From Corynebacterium sp. (GTDB lineage Bacteria; Actinomycetota; Actinomycetes; Mycobacteriales; Mycobacteriaceae), in contig NZ_JAUNLP010000001.1 in assembly GCF_030532195.1 (NCBI RefSeq), positions 248,001-312,000 of the forward strand: a DNA stretch of 64,000 nt. Direction: 5' to 3'. Of the stretch, positions 26,962 through 35,190 are shown in pieces. The first letter of the stretch is position 1. Every line of letters begins with the position of its first letter. The notes under the pieces were generated by a model. That model saw only the letters and a list, made by a program, of their open reading frames with translations. It was not told the origin of the DNA and made no database searches. Both the position numbers and the translations under genes were made by a program.

Positions 26962-27714
26962 GGACAAAGAATTGGATTTGGTATTGATGTCGGAGGCTCA
27001 GGCATCAAGGGTGGCCGAGTCGATCTGGATACCGGTGCGCTTATCGGCGACCGCATTAAGATTTTGACTCCGCAGCCGGCAACTCCGGAGGCGGTCGCCA
27101 AGACCATCGCTGAGATTGTGGATATCGCCGACTGGAAGGGCGATATCGGCATCACCATTCCGTCCGTGATCCAGAATCAAACTGCGCTGCTTGCGGCCAA
27201 TATCGATGATTCTTGGGTCCACACCGACTGCCAAGCGCTCTTTACCAAGTTTCTGCCCAATAATCCGGCGCACGTGCTTAACGACGCCGACGCTGCCGGG
27301 CTTGCTGAGGTGCAGTTTGGGGATCCGGAGAATAAGCACGGTGCTGTCATGCTGCTGACTTTCGGCACTGGTATCGGTTCTGCGCTTATTCACGACGGCC
27401 TTCTGTACCCCAATTCGGAGCTAGGTCATCTCGTCATCGACGGCATAGAGGCCGAGCATTTTGCCTCTGCAAAGGTCAAGGAAGACGAGGGCTTGAGTTT
27501 TGCGGAATGGGCTGAGCGGGTAAGCAAGGTTCTGAAGGTTTATGAGTCCCTGTTCTGGCCGTCGAAGTTTATTGTTGGCGGCGGGATTAGTAGGGAGCAC
27601 GAAAAGTGGGTTTCACTTCTTACGTGTAAGACTCCAGTGATTCCGGCCAGCTTGGACAATAACGCCGGTATTGCAGGCGCTGCATTTGCGGCTGAACAGG
27701 GACTTTACCCGTAA
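26959..27714 (+). CDS. ppgK: Polyphosphate glucokinase
   Basis: A 251-residue ROK-family kinase that phosphorylates glucose with polyphosphate (or ATP). [14 protein letters not shown] (about 6-19) is the phosphate-binding loop, [14 protein letters not shown] carries the catalytic Asp, and [12 protein letters not shown] and [14 protein letters not shown] follow. Position before sigA matches Rv2702-Rv2703. The ATG at 26959 lacks a ribosome binding site and has TACAAT 7 nt upstream, so it is probably leaderless. The GCTTAACGACG variant encodes its LNDA. Confidence 0.93.
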   Translation: MGQRIGFGIDVGGSGIKGGRVDLDTGALIGDRIKILTPQPATPEAVAKTIAEIVDIADWKGDIGITIPSVIQNQTALLAANIDDSWVHTDCQALFTKFLPNNPAHVLNDADAAGLAEVQFGDPENKHGAVMLLTFGTGIGSALIHDGLLYPNSELGHLVIDGIEAEHFASAKVKEDEGLSFAEWAERVSKVLKVYESLFWPSKFIVGGGISREHEKWVSLLTCKTPVIPASLDNNAGIAGAAFAAEQGLYP

Positions 27715-28093
27715 CTGGAAATGTTTTTGTACAACTAACTGCATGTTGTGTCATGTGCAGAGCAAGTGGTTGACACAATCCCTCTTGGCGGCAAATTTCC
27801 AAATTGGTTTACAATAGGAAGTTGACTCACGGCAAGGTTGAATAATCAACAGGCTCGAGAGGCGTCGACAAAATCTAGGTTGACCGCTTCTTTACTAGGG
27901 GCCATTTAGGCAACACTGATGACCGTGGCACGACAATGTCGGCACTGAATGGTGACTCATTCGGCTAGCTGGCTATAGACGAAGTAAAGGCGCACCAGTG
28001 GCGCGGTGAACTTCTCCGGGCCTTCAAGAAGGCATGGAGAAGTTGGCAGCGGTTTTGGTGGCGCAACGCAACGTACATCGTGAAAGGGCGTTC
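27715..28093. other. 379-bp region upstream of sigA
   Basis: I see no gene here. It should contain the sigA promoter(s) and a long leader: TTGACA at 27770-27775, TACAAT at 27810-27815 and TTGACC near 27883 are loose promoter elements. A small inverted repeat (CTGCATG/CATGTGCAG, 27739-27760) may end ppgK transcription. Confidence 0.5.
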
Positions 28094-29665
28094 GTGGCAG
28101 GCAACGAACTGGGGCAAGCTCAGGACCAATCCACCGGGAGTGGCACCGGTTCAGCTACTCCTGCAAAGAAGGCCGTGAAGAAGGCCATCAAGAAGGCAGT
28201 CAAGAAGTCCGCGGCAAAGAAGACCGTGGCCAAAAAGACTGCTGCGAAAAAGACTGCAGCCAAGAAGACGGCTACCAAGACTGCGGCAAAGAAAACTGCC
28301 GCTAAGAAGACCGTAAAGAAGGCAGCCAAGAAGTCGGTCGCTAAGAAGACCACGGCGAAGAAGACTACCCGTAAGGCCGCTGCAAAGAAGGCAACCAAGC
28401 GGGCAACTGCCGCAAAGGCTACTGCTGCAAAGGCCAAGGACGCTCAGGCGCTTGATGCAACTGAGAACGAGGAGCTCGAAGACGAGGACCTCGACCACGG
28501 CTTGGACCAAGAGCAGGACTACGATCCAGATCTCGACGATGATATGGACGACGATCTGGATGAAGACGATCTTCATGACGATCTCGACGATGACCTCGAT
28601 GATGACGACCTCGACGACGATGACGAGGACGACGATGAGGATGATGACGACGAGGACGATGACGACGAAGACGACGGCGACGAAGTCTGGAATGAAGATG
28701 AGTCCGCTCGTCTGCGTCAGGCCCGCAAGGATGCCGCGCTAACCGCATCGGCTGACTCTGTCCGCGCCTACCTCAAGCAGATCGGTAAGGTCGCGCTGCT
28801 GACGGCTGAGGAAGAGGTCAGCTTGGCAAAGCGCATTGAGGCCGGTCTGTACGCTCAGCACAAGCTCGAAGAGGCCAAGGAAGCCGGACAGCGCATTGCT
28901 TACGCGCAGAAACGTGACTTGCGCGAGATTTCTCGTGATGGCCAGCGCGCTAAGAACCACCTGTTGGAGGCAAACCTTCGACTCGTGGTCAGCTTGGCTA
29001 AGCGCTACACCGGCCGAGGCATGGCATTCCTGGACTTGATTCAGGAAGGTAACCTCGGCCTAATTCGCGCTGTTGAGAAGTTCGACTACACCAAGGGCTA
29101 CAAGTTCTCCACATACGCCACTTGGTGGATTCGTCAGGCCATCACTCGCGCTATGGCTGACCAGGCTCGAACCATCCGTATTCCGGTTCACATGGTCGAG
29201 GTCATCAACAAGCTGGGTCGTATCCAGCGTGAGCTGCTGCAGGATCTGGGCCGTGAGCCCACTCCGGAGGAGCTCGCTAAGGAGATGGACATCACCGAGG
29301 AGAAGGTTCTCGAAATCCAGCAGTACGCTCGCGAGCCTATCTCGCTGGACCAGACCATCGGCGATGAAGGCGACAGCCAGCTGGGTGACTTCATTGAGGA
29401 CTCCGAGGCAGTCATCGCCGTTGACGCCGTCAGCTTCACGCTGCTGCAAGATCAGCTTGGCGACGTTCTGGAGACTCTCTCCGAACGTGAAGCCGGTGTC
29501 GTCCGACTGCGCTTCGGCCTTACCGACGGTATGCCGCGTACCCTCGATGAGATTGGTCAGGTCTACGGCGTGACCCGTGAACGCATCCGGCAGATTGAGT
29601 CTAAGACCATGTCGAAGCTCCGCCACCCATCACGCTCCCAGGTTCTGCGCGACTACCTGGAGTAA
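28094..29665 (+). CDS. sigA: Primary RNA polymerase sigma factor SigA (RpoD)
   Basis: A 523-residue group 1 sigma factor. Regions 1.2 ([22 protein letters not shown]), 2 ([45 protein letters not shown] core), 3 and 4.2 ([21 protein letters not shown]) are complete. The first 200 residues are extraordinary: residues 25-115 are almost only Lys, Ala and Thr in KKTAAKK-like repeats, and 124-203 almost only Asp/Glu. I start at GTG 28094, which has AAAGGG 5 nt upstream; an in-frame ATG at 28034 would add 20 residues lacking family character. Confidence 0.96.
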   Translation: MAGNELGQAQDQSTGSGTGSATPAKKAVKKAIKKAVKKSAAKKTVAKKTAAKKTAAKKTATKTAAKKTAAKKTVKKAAKKSVAKKTTAKKTTRKAAAKKATKRATAAKATAAKAKDAQALDATENEELEDEDLDHGLDQEQDYDPDLDDDMDDDLDEDDLHDDLDDDLDDDDLDDDDEDDDEDDDDEDDDDEDDGDEVWNEDESARLRQARKDAALTASADSVRAYLKQIGKVALLTAEEEVSLAKRIEAGLYAQHKLEEAKEAGQRIAYAQKRDLREISRDGQRAKNHLLEANLRLVVSLAKRYTGRGMAFLDLIQEGNLGLIRAVEKFDYTKGYKFSTYATWWIRQAITRAMADQARTIRIPVHMVEVINKLGRIQRELLQDLGREPTPEELAKEMDITEEKVLEIQQYAREPISLDQTIGDEGDSQLGDFIEDSEAVIAVDAVSFTLLQDQLGDVLETLSEREAGVVRLRFGLTDGMPRTLDEIGQVYGVTRERIRQIESKTMSKLRHPSRSQVLRDYLE

Positions 29666-29707
29666 TTCGGGTCTGGTAAGGCTTGCAAGTTAGCTCAATC
29701 CATAGGG

Positions 29708-29749
29708 AAAGGCTCCGAGGAATCGCATGTGATTCCTCGGAGCCTTTTT
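29708..29749 (+). terminator. Terminator of sigA
   Basis: GGCTCCGAGGAATC-GCATGT-GATTCCTCGGAGCC, a 14-bp perfect stem, is followed by TTTTT. Confidence 0.95.
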
Positions 29750-29964
29750 CTGGCTGCTTGTGGCTTCAAAGTCTAAGGCCGACAGGCGAGACCTTCTGGC
29801 TGTTAATCGACGACCGTGAGACCGAACTCATTCATTACTGGAGCCAGCGCAGCTGCACCAGCACTTGTCGCGTCATACGGGAATCCGTATGAAGTCATTC
29901 CCACCGCATATAGCTCATTTGGCATTCGAGCTTGTTCAACGCTGGTCGTCGATTCCGGAGGCAA

Positions 29965-30005
29965 TTAACAAAGCCGGTGCCCCAACAATGCTGGTACACC
30001 GGCTT
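29965..30005 (-). terminator. Terminator of the DASS transporter gene
   Basis: AAGCCGGTG and CACCGGCTT form a 9-bp stem with a 17-nt loop; on the minus strand it is followed by TGTTAATT. Confidence 0.7.
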
Positions 30006-30044
30006 CGCTCTCCTCCCCTTAAAGGGGTTCACACAGCCATCTAC

Positions 30045-31646
30045 CTAGTACACAACTCCGAAGACCCACTGCAACAGAGTAAGCGATGCTACCGAGATAA
30101 CAATCAGTGCCACAATATTGAGCCAAGCACCGGCCTTGACCATATTGTTCATGCTGACGTAGCCAGAGCCATACGCGATAGCATTTGGCGGAGTGGCCAC
30201 CGGCATCATAAACGCCGAGGTAGCAGCCAGTGCCACTGGCACGGCAAAGAGCATCTGATCATGTCCCAGGCCAACGGCCATGGCCCCCACAAGCGGCAGG
30301 AAGGTCGCAGCCGTTGCCGTGTTCGAAGTGAACTCCGTGAGCAGCAGCACCACAACACCGACGACAACAACCAGCAGTGCAACTGGCAACCAGCCAAGGC
30401 TCGAGAGCTGCTGACCAATCCAGTCCGACAGCCCAGAAGCATTGAACTGCGAGGACAGCGCAAGTCCACCGCCAAACAGCAGCAGAACGCCCCACGGCAG
30501 CTCAAGAGCATTTTCCCACCGCATGAGCTTGACACCATTGGGACCGCCTGGAATCAGGAACAGCGCAATACCAACCGCCATAGCAATGACGGCGTCAGCA
30601 ATCATGGAGCCTTCCAGCACAACCGGCACGAACACCCATGCCAGTGCTGCAACGATGAACACAATCAGCACTCGACGCTCACCGGCAGACATCTTGCCCA
30701 GCCGCTTGAGCTCATCGCGCATCAACTCGCGGCCACCCGGAATATGTGAAATCTCCGGTTTGAATAGCACACCAGTTAGCAGGAACCATGCACACAGCAT
30801 CAGCACAATCGCAACTGGTACGCCAAGCAGCATCCATTGCCCAAACCCAATCTCAATACCCTGCTCGGACATGTAAGCGGCCAGCATCGCATTCGGCGGC
30901 GTACCGATAATTGTGCCCAGCGAACCAATCGACGCCGAGTACGCAATACCGAGCATTAACGCAATACCGAAGTTCGACTTTGGCATCGGGTCATAGCTTG
31001 ACGACGACTCCTCGGCCTTCTCCAGCTCTTCCCCACCTGGGGTACCGGTGGCATCACCGGTAGCTGCGGCCTTTGCAGAGGTCTTTTCCTCGTGGAGCAT
31101 ACGCACAATCAGGCTCAGAACTGAAACACCGATTGGCAGCATCATCACGGCTGTTGCCGTGTTGGAGACCCACATGGACAGAAAACCGGTAGCCACCATG
31201 AAGCCGAGGATGAGCATCTTTGGTGACGAGCCCATCAGTACTAGCACCCACAACGCCACACGTCGGTGCAAATTCCAGCGTTGCATGGCCAAAGCTAGTA
31301 AGAATCCACCCATGAACAGGAAGATTGTGGGATCGGTGTACTTACCGGAGAATTCCTTAATTTCGGAAAGCCCCAGAATTGGGAATAGCGCCAGGGGCAA
31401 TAGGGCGGTTACTGCGATGGGGATAGCCTCAGACATCCACCACACTGCCATCAGCACCGCAACGCCAGCGGTCGCACGCAAGTTGTAGTCCAGATCTGAC
31501 GGCATTATGAAGTAGACCAGCAGTGACAGGATTACGCCCAACGCCAATCCTGTGCGCTTGCGGAAGAGCTCGCGACCAAGCTCACCACGGTCCTTCTGCC
31601 CCTCGGACAATTCCTGCGAATTGTCACGAGTGGAAGTCGCTGACAC
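30045..31646 (-). CDS. DASS/SLC13-family sodium-dicarboxylate symporter
   Basis: A 533-residue polytopic transporter of the divalent anion:Na+ symporter family, expected to import C4-dicarboxylates such as succinate, fumarate or malate. Both internal repeats carry the sodium/substrate SNT signature: VSNTATAVMMLPIGV in the first half and TSNTATAATFLPLVGA in the second. MWWMSEAIPIAVTALLPLALFPILG is the N-terminal family block. A hydrophilic loop of about 35 residues, Ser/Ala/Glu-rich and containing a GCTTGACGACG copy, joins the halves. The substrate is inferred from family; sulfate or citrate cannot be excluded. Confidence 0.9.
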   Translation of the reverse strand: MSATSTRDNSQELSEGQKDRGELGRELFRKRTGLALGVILSLLVYFIMPSDLDYNLRATAGVAVLMAVWWMSEAIPIAVTALLPLALFPILGLSEIKEFSGKYTDPTIFLFMGGFLLALAMQRWNLHRRVALWVLVLMGSSPKMLILGFMVATGFLSMWVSNTATAVMMLPIGVSVLSLIVRMLHEEKTSAKAAATGDATGTPGGEELEKAEESSSSYDPMPKSNFGIALMLGIAYSASIGSLGTIIGTPPNAMLAAYMSEQGIEIGFGQWMLLGVPVAIVLMLCAWFLLTGVLFKPEISHIPGGRELMRDELKRLGKMSAGERRVLIVFIVAALAWVFVPVVLEGSMIADAVIAMAVGIALFLIPGGPNGVKLMRWENALELPWGVLLLFGGGLALSSQFNASGLSDWIGQQLSSLGWLPVALLVVVVGVVVLLLTEFTSNTATAATFLPLVGAMAVGLGHDQMLFAVPVALAATSAFMMPVATPPNAIAYGSGYVSMNNMVKAGAWLNIVALIVISVASLTLLQWVFGVVY

Positions 31647-31931
31647 GGTTCACGCTCCTTAAGTTTCAATCAGTCGGCGTCAACCGCATCCCGCTACTGT
31701 TCGAGCGCGAGTCGCATCAAAGTGACGCCAAAAGTGGGTACATTCCGACGCCACCACCATAGCCGCGACCATGGATAAGATGAGATTTCACTGAGAAACC
31801 CCGAGCGAACCTGCTGGCAGTTGGCTTTCGGGGGTGATTTCGTGGGGCTAATAGATTTCACGCAATCTACAAAAGCTTAATCGTTTTGTCGTGCGTGGAT
31901 ACCGCGAATAGCCCGTTGCCTAAAGCTTCAA

Positions 31932-32369
31932 CTACTTCGGCTTGTCCGTGCCCATATTCTTGGAGATGCAATCGGCATACTCGGCCGACGTGCGCTCTAA
32001 ATTGTCGCACTTGGAAATTGCGTCCTCAGAGGCGGTGTACAGCAGGAGTGACACCGCAACCGCCACTAGGCCAGTAATAATGCCGACGATTCCCAACCCG
32101 AATACGCCACTGGTCCGCGGCATTCGGCCCGCATCCGCAATGCGCTTCTTTGCACCCTGCGACTTCACCATCGCAACAATGCCCAGCACCACGGCAACGA
32201 CGCCTACAATGCCGCCAACCAGCACCCACGAAAACAGGATGCCAATAACACCAGTCAGCAGTGCAGCCACTCCCACACCACGGCCAACTGCTGCCCCATC
32301 TATTCCATCAGGCCCGTAGCCCTCCGTCGCAAGGCTAACTTCTGGCCCTTTACCGGATTTTGCGGACAT
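31932..32369 (-). CDS. Small DUF4190-like membrane protein
   Basis: A 145-residue protein with two or three closely spaced membrane helices: AALLTGVIGILFSWVLVGGIVGVVAVVLGIVAM, then GVFGLGIVGIITGLVAVAVSLLLYT. The arrangement resembles DUF4190 proteins. A short external tail has two cysteines (KCDNLERTSAEYADCISKNMG) that could form a disulfide. The ATG at 32369 is preceded by GGGGAG seven bases upstream. Function is unknown. Confidence 0.75.
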   Translation of the reverse strand: MSAKSGKGPEVSLATEGYGPDGIDGAAVGRGVGVAALLTGVIGILFSWVLVGGIVGVVAVVLGIVAMVKSQGAKKRIADAGRMPRTSGVFGLGIVGIITGLVAVAVSLLLYTASEDAISKCDNLERTSAEYADCISKNMGTDKPK

Positions 32370-32423
32370 CTTTTTACTCCCCACTCTCCTGCGTCGTGGC
32401 TCACGCGCGCAATATGTCAGACT

Positions 32424-34166
32424 CTACCAATTGCGCAGGTAGTCAATCCGAGCGCGCAACTGCTCCTCCGTACACAACGCCGTCGGTGGCCCGCCGCACG
32501 CACGACGGACCTCATTGTGCACCTGTCCATGCGGCTTACCCGTCCGGCCGGCTCGCATCGACACCAGCGTATTGAGCTCCTTGCGCAGCTTCGGCAGAAT
32601 CTCGCTGGCCACGCGCTGCGGACGCGGGTAGGCCGAGCCCTCAATTCGGTGCACCGCGCCGTTACTCTCGCTTGACGATGCCTCCTTGGCCTCCTCACGC
32701 GCCTGCTTTTCTCGGGCACTGGCAGCCTTGAGCTGTTCTTCCTGCCGCTGCCGCAGCAAAAGCCGCATCTGGTCGGCGTCGAGAAGCCCTGGCAGCCCTA
32801 GATAGTCGGCCTCTTCGGCAGAACCGGCGATGGTCGCGGTGCCGTAGGAGGAACCGTCATAAATCAGATAGTCCAGCTCGGCGTCAGCGCCGATGGATTC
32901 GTAGGCCGGCAGCAGCTCATCGGGCTCGTCTTTGCGCCGATTGGCTTCGGCAACTAGGTCATCCTCCCAGCCTTCCGAAGGCCGGTCGGGCTGGCCCAGC
33001 ACGTGATTGCGCTGGACCTCCATCTGAGAGGCGAGGTCGAGAAGCACCGGAATCGACGGCAGGAATACCGAGGCGGTCTCCCCTGGCATGCGACTTCGCA
33101 CGAATCGCCCAATGGCTTGTGCGAAGAAGAGCGGTGTCGAGGAACTGGTGGCGTAGACGCCCACGGCGAGCCTCGGCACGTCCACGCCTTCGGAAACCAT
33201 GCGCACGGCCACCATCCACTCGTCAGTGGACTCCGAGAATGTCTTAATGCGTTCCGATGAGCCAGGCTCATCCGAGAGCACCAGCGCCACTGGGGTGGAG
33301 GCGATCTGCTCGAGAATCTTCTTATATGCGCGCGCCGATGCCGCATCGGAGGCGATAACCAAACCGCCCGCATCAGGAATGTGCTGACGCATCTGTGTCA
33401 AGCGGGTATGAGCTGCCCGCAGTACAGATGGCATCCACTCTCCCTTTGGGTCGAGTGCCGTCCGCCACGCTCTGGTGGTCTCCTCTGGACTCATCACCGT
33501 ACCCAGCCGCGCGGCGAACTCCTCACCGGCGCTGTCCCGCCAACGAGCTTCGCCGGAATAGGCCAAAAAGACCACCGGACGCACGACACCGTCGGCAAGC
33601 GCGTTGGAATAGCCGTAGGTGTAATCGGCGACGGAGCGCGAGTAGCCGTCGCCATCTGGCGAGTAGCGCACGAACGGAATCGCAGCGTCGTCCGAGCGAA
33701 ACGGCGTACCGGTCAGACAGAGACGGCGTTCAACATCGCCGTAGGCCTCGGAAATGCCGTCGCCCCAACTCTTCGCGTCACCGCCGTGGTGAACCTCGTC
33801 CAAAATCACCAGCGTCGGCCGAGCGGTGGCCACGGCATGGTGTTTGAAGGGATGCACGGCGACCTGCGCATAGGTCACTACAATGCCCTGGTAGGAGGGG
33901 TTCACAACTCCTTTGGCGTTGGTGAATTTGGGATCCAACGCAATCCCCGAACGAGCAGCGGATGCAGCCCACTGCACCTTGAGGTGCTCGGTGGGCACAA
34001 CGACAATGACGCGCTCGACAATGCGGCGCGTCAGCAACTCACTGGCAATACGCAGGGCGAAGGTCGTCTTACCCGCGCCCGGCGTTGCCACCGCAAGGAA
34101 GTCCTTGGGGTTAGTTGCTAAATATTTGTCTAAAGCCTCCTGCTGCCATTTACGAAGCCCACTCAC
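32424..34166 (-). CDS. DEAD/DEAH-box (SF2) helicase
   Basis: A 580-residue superfamily 2 ATPase of the UvrB/type III restriction-like group. The Walker A motif is ATPGAGKTT (27-35), the Walker B is DEVH (123-126), and motif III LTGTPFRSD and motif VI (QAIGRFVRSRMPG) follow. The last 130 residues are a Glu/Arg-rich helical tail. The GTG at 34166 overlaps the DUF3039 stop as GTGA, so the two proteins are translationally coupled, a pairing common in Corynebacteriales. Its nucleic-acid target is unknown. The pair is not next to any methyltransferase or nuclease. Confidence 0.88.
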   Translation of the reverse strand: MSGLRKWQQEALDKYLATNPKDFLAVATPGAGKTTFALRIASELLTRRIVERVIVVVPTEHLKVQWAASAARSGIALDPKFTNAKGVVNPSYQGIVVTYAQVAVHPFKHHAVATARPTLVILDEVHHGGDAKSWGDGISEAYGDVERRLCLTGTPFRSDDAAIPFVRYSPDGDGYSRSVADYTYGYSNALADGVVRPVVFLAYSGEARWRDSAGEEFAARLGTVMSPEETTRAWRTALDPKGEWMPSVLRAAHTRLTQMRQHIPDAGGLVIASDAASARAYKKILEQIASTPVALVLSDEPGSSERIKTFSESTDEWMVAVRMVSEGVDVPRLAVGVYATSSSTPLFFAQAIGRFVRSRMPGETASVFLPSIPVLLDLASQMEVQRNHVLGQPDRPSEGWEDDLVAEANRRKDEPDELLPAYESIGADAELDYLIYDGSSYGTATIAGSAEEADYLGLPGLLDADQMRLLLRQRQEEQLKAASAREKQAREEAKEASSSESNGAVHRIEGSAYPRPQRVASEILPKLRKELNTLVSMRAGRTGKPHGQVHNEVRRACGGPPTALCTEEQLRARIDYLRNW

Positions 34167-34411
34167 TTGCGACGCAGAGACTTGTAAATCCGCTCGCAAT
34201 CAGGGCAAACCGGAGAACCGGGCTTAGCCGACTTCTTCACCGGGAAGGTCTCACCACACAGAGCAACCACGTAGGAACCGTTGACCGCGGAGCCTACGAT
34301 CTGGTCCTTCTTGACGTAATGGAAGAACTTCGGGGTGTCGTCCCTCGTCGACTCATCGACGCGGGTATCGGTGCGTTCAATCGTCTTTGTCGTCTTCAAT
34401 GGAGTGCTCAC
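34163..34411 (-). CDS. DUF3039 family small zinc-binding-like protein
   Basis: An 82-residue protein with a conserved block DTPKFFHYVKKDQIVGSAVNGSYVVALCGE and a Cys-x-x-Cys (CPDC) near the end, with an earlier Cys (ALCGE), suggesting a small zinc knuckle. I chose GTG 34411 (MSTPLKTTKTIER); a TTG at 34438 is possible but immediately follows a CATAAT box that may be the promoter. It is coupled to the downstream helicase and could be its partner, which is inference. Confidence 0.82.
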   Translation of the reverse strand: MSTPLKTTKTIERTDTRVDESTRDDTPKFFHYVKKDQIVGSAVNGSYVVALCGETFPVKKSAKPGSPVCPDCERIYKSLRRK

Positions 34412-34587
34412 AAAGTCCAATTGTGCCCCATCGGTCAAATTATGCCTAGCGCCCCTGGTGCTTAACCGATGCCTAGCCGATGCTTCACCAATGCCGCTGC
34501 ACTGTTATAGGCGCCGCGGCAACGTGCTCTGCCCCAGCCCACCACCAGTTGAGCCACGCACTTTACACAGGCGTATGCTTGACAACC

Positions 34588-35127
34588 ATGGCGGGAACCA
34601 ATAAACGCCGAAGCGCTTCCGCTAATACTTCAAAACGCGCAGGCGCCAGGCGACGTAAGAAGGACACGGCGTTAATTACGGACGCTCGTGGGTCGAGGAT
34701 TCGCAATTACGACCATCGCCGCCATGTCTACGCAGCCCTGCAGTGGTCGCGTGTTCCCCTCCTGCTTCTTTCTGGAGCGTTCTATCTCTGGTGGGATATG
34801 CCCTGGCTGGCCGCCATTTTCATGATCATTTCGGTTCCCATGCCCTGGATTGCCGTCGTTATTGCCAACGGCGTCGGCGAGCCAGAGGACAAGCGCCAAC
34901 CGCGCGTCTACAAGCCCGCCATTGTCCGCGAACAAAATCGCAGGTGGGAAGAACAACCGCGCGAGCGCGCGCTCAAGGAAGCCGAAATGCGCGCTCTGGG
35001 ATCCGCCGCCAATGACGAAGCGGACGCTCCTGCCCCGACCGAGTCCACACAGAAATCTGACATACCCTCAGCCGATGACGCGAATGTCATCGATATGCCT
35101 GACGACGATACGTCGTCAAGCGCATAG
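34588..35127 (+). CDS. DUF3099 family membrane protein
   Basis: A 179-residue protein with a Lys/Arg-rich N-terminus, two membrane helices (SRVPLLLLSGAFYLWW and WLAAIFMIISVPMPWIAVVIA) and a long acidic, Ala/Ser-rich cytoplasmic tail ending PDDDTSSSA. It matches the DUF3099 protein next to sigB in mycobacteria (Rv2709). The ATG at 34588 has TATGCT 8 nt upstream and no ribosome binding site, so it is probably leaderless. Its last codons form an inverted pair of the recurrent 11-mer. Confidence 0.85.
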   Translation: MAGTNKRRSASANTSKRAGARRRKKDTALITDARGSRIRNYDHRRHVYAALQWSRVPLLLLSGAFYLWWDMPWLAAIFMIISVPMPWIAVVIANGVGEPEDKRQPRVYKPAIVREQNRRWEEQPRERALKEAEMRALGSAANDEADAPAPTESTQKSDIPSADDANVIDMPDDDTSSSA

Positions 35128-35175
35128 CCAAGCGCAAAACCCTAGCCCTTTCGCCCATCACCACGCTTTACGACG
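35098..35175. repeat. Inverted cluster of the GCTTNACGACG word
   Basis: A one-mismatch copy GCCTGACGACG (35098-35108) is followed after ATA by an exact inverted copy CGTCGTCAAGC (35111-35121), giving a near-perfect 11-bp hairpin across the DUF3099 stop. A further exact copy GCTTTACGACG lies at 35165-35175, immediately before the next gene's ribosome binding site. Confidence 0.8.
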
Positions 35176-35190
35176 AAGGTAGTGCCACAG

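Larger units (their letters stand above)
29666..30044. other. 379-bp convergent intergenic region
   Basis: Between sigA and the convergent transporter gene there are only the two terminators annotated separately. I see no gene or RNA in the 215 bp between them. Confidence 0.6.

Noticed and set aside
28160..28700. Possible CRISPR or satellite repeat in sigA
   Set aside because: The repetition is of AAG/GCC and GAC/GAT codons encoding Lys/Ala and Asp runs, with no repeat-spacer periodicity. No CRISPR array is present in the window.
29865..30749. 294-codon open frame over the sigA-transporter boundary
   Set aside because: His/Gln/Asn-rich antisense translation of the transporter, crossing its terminator.
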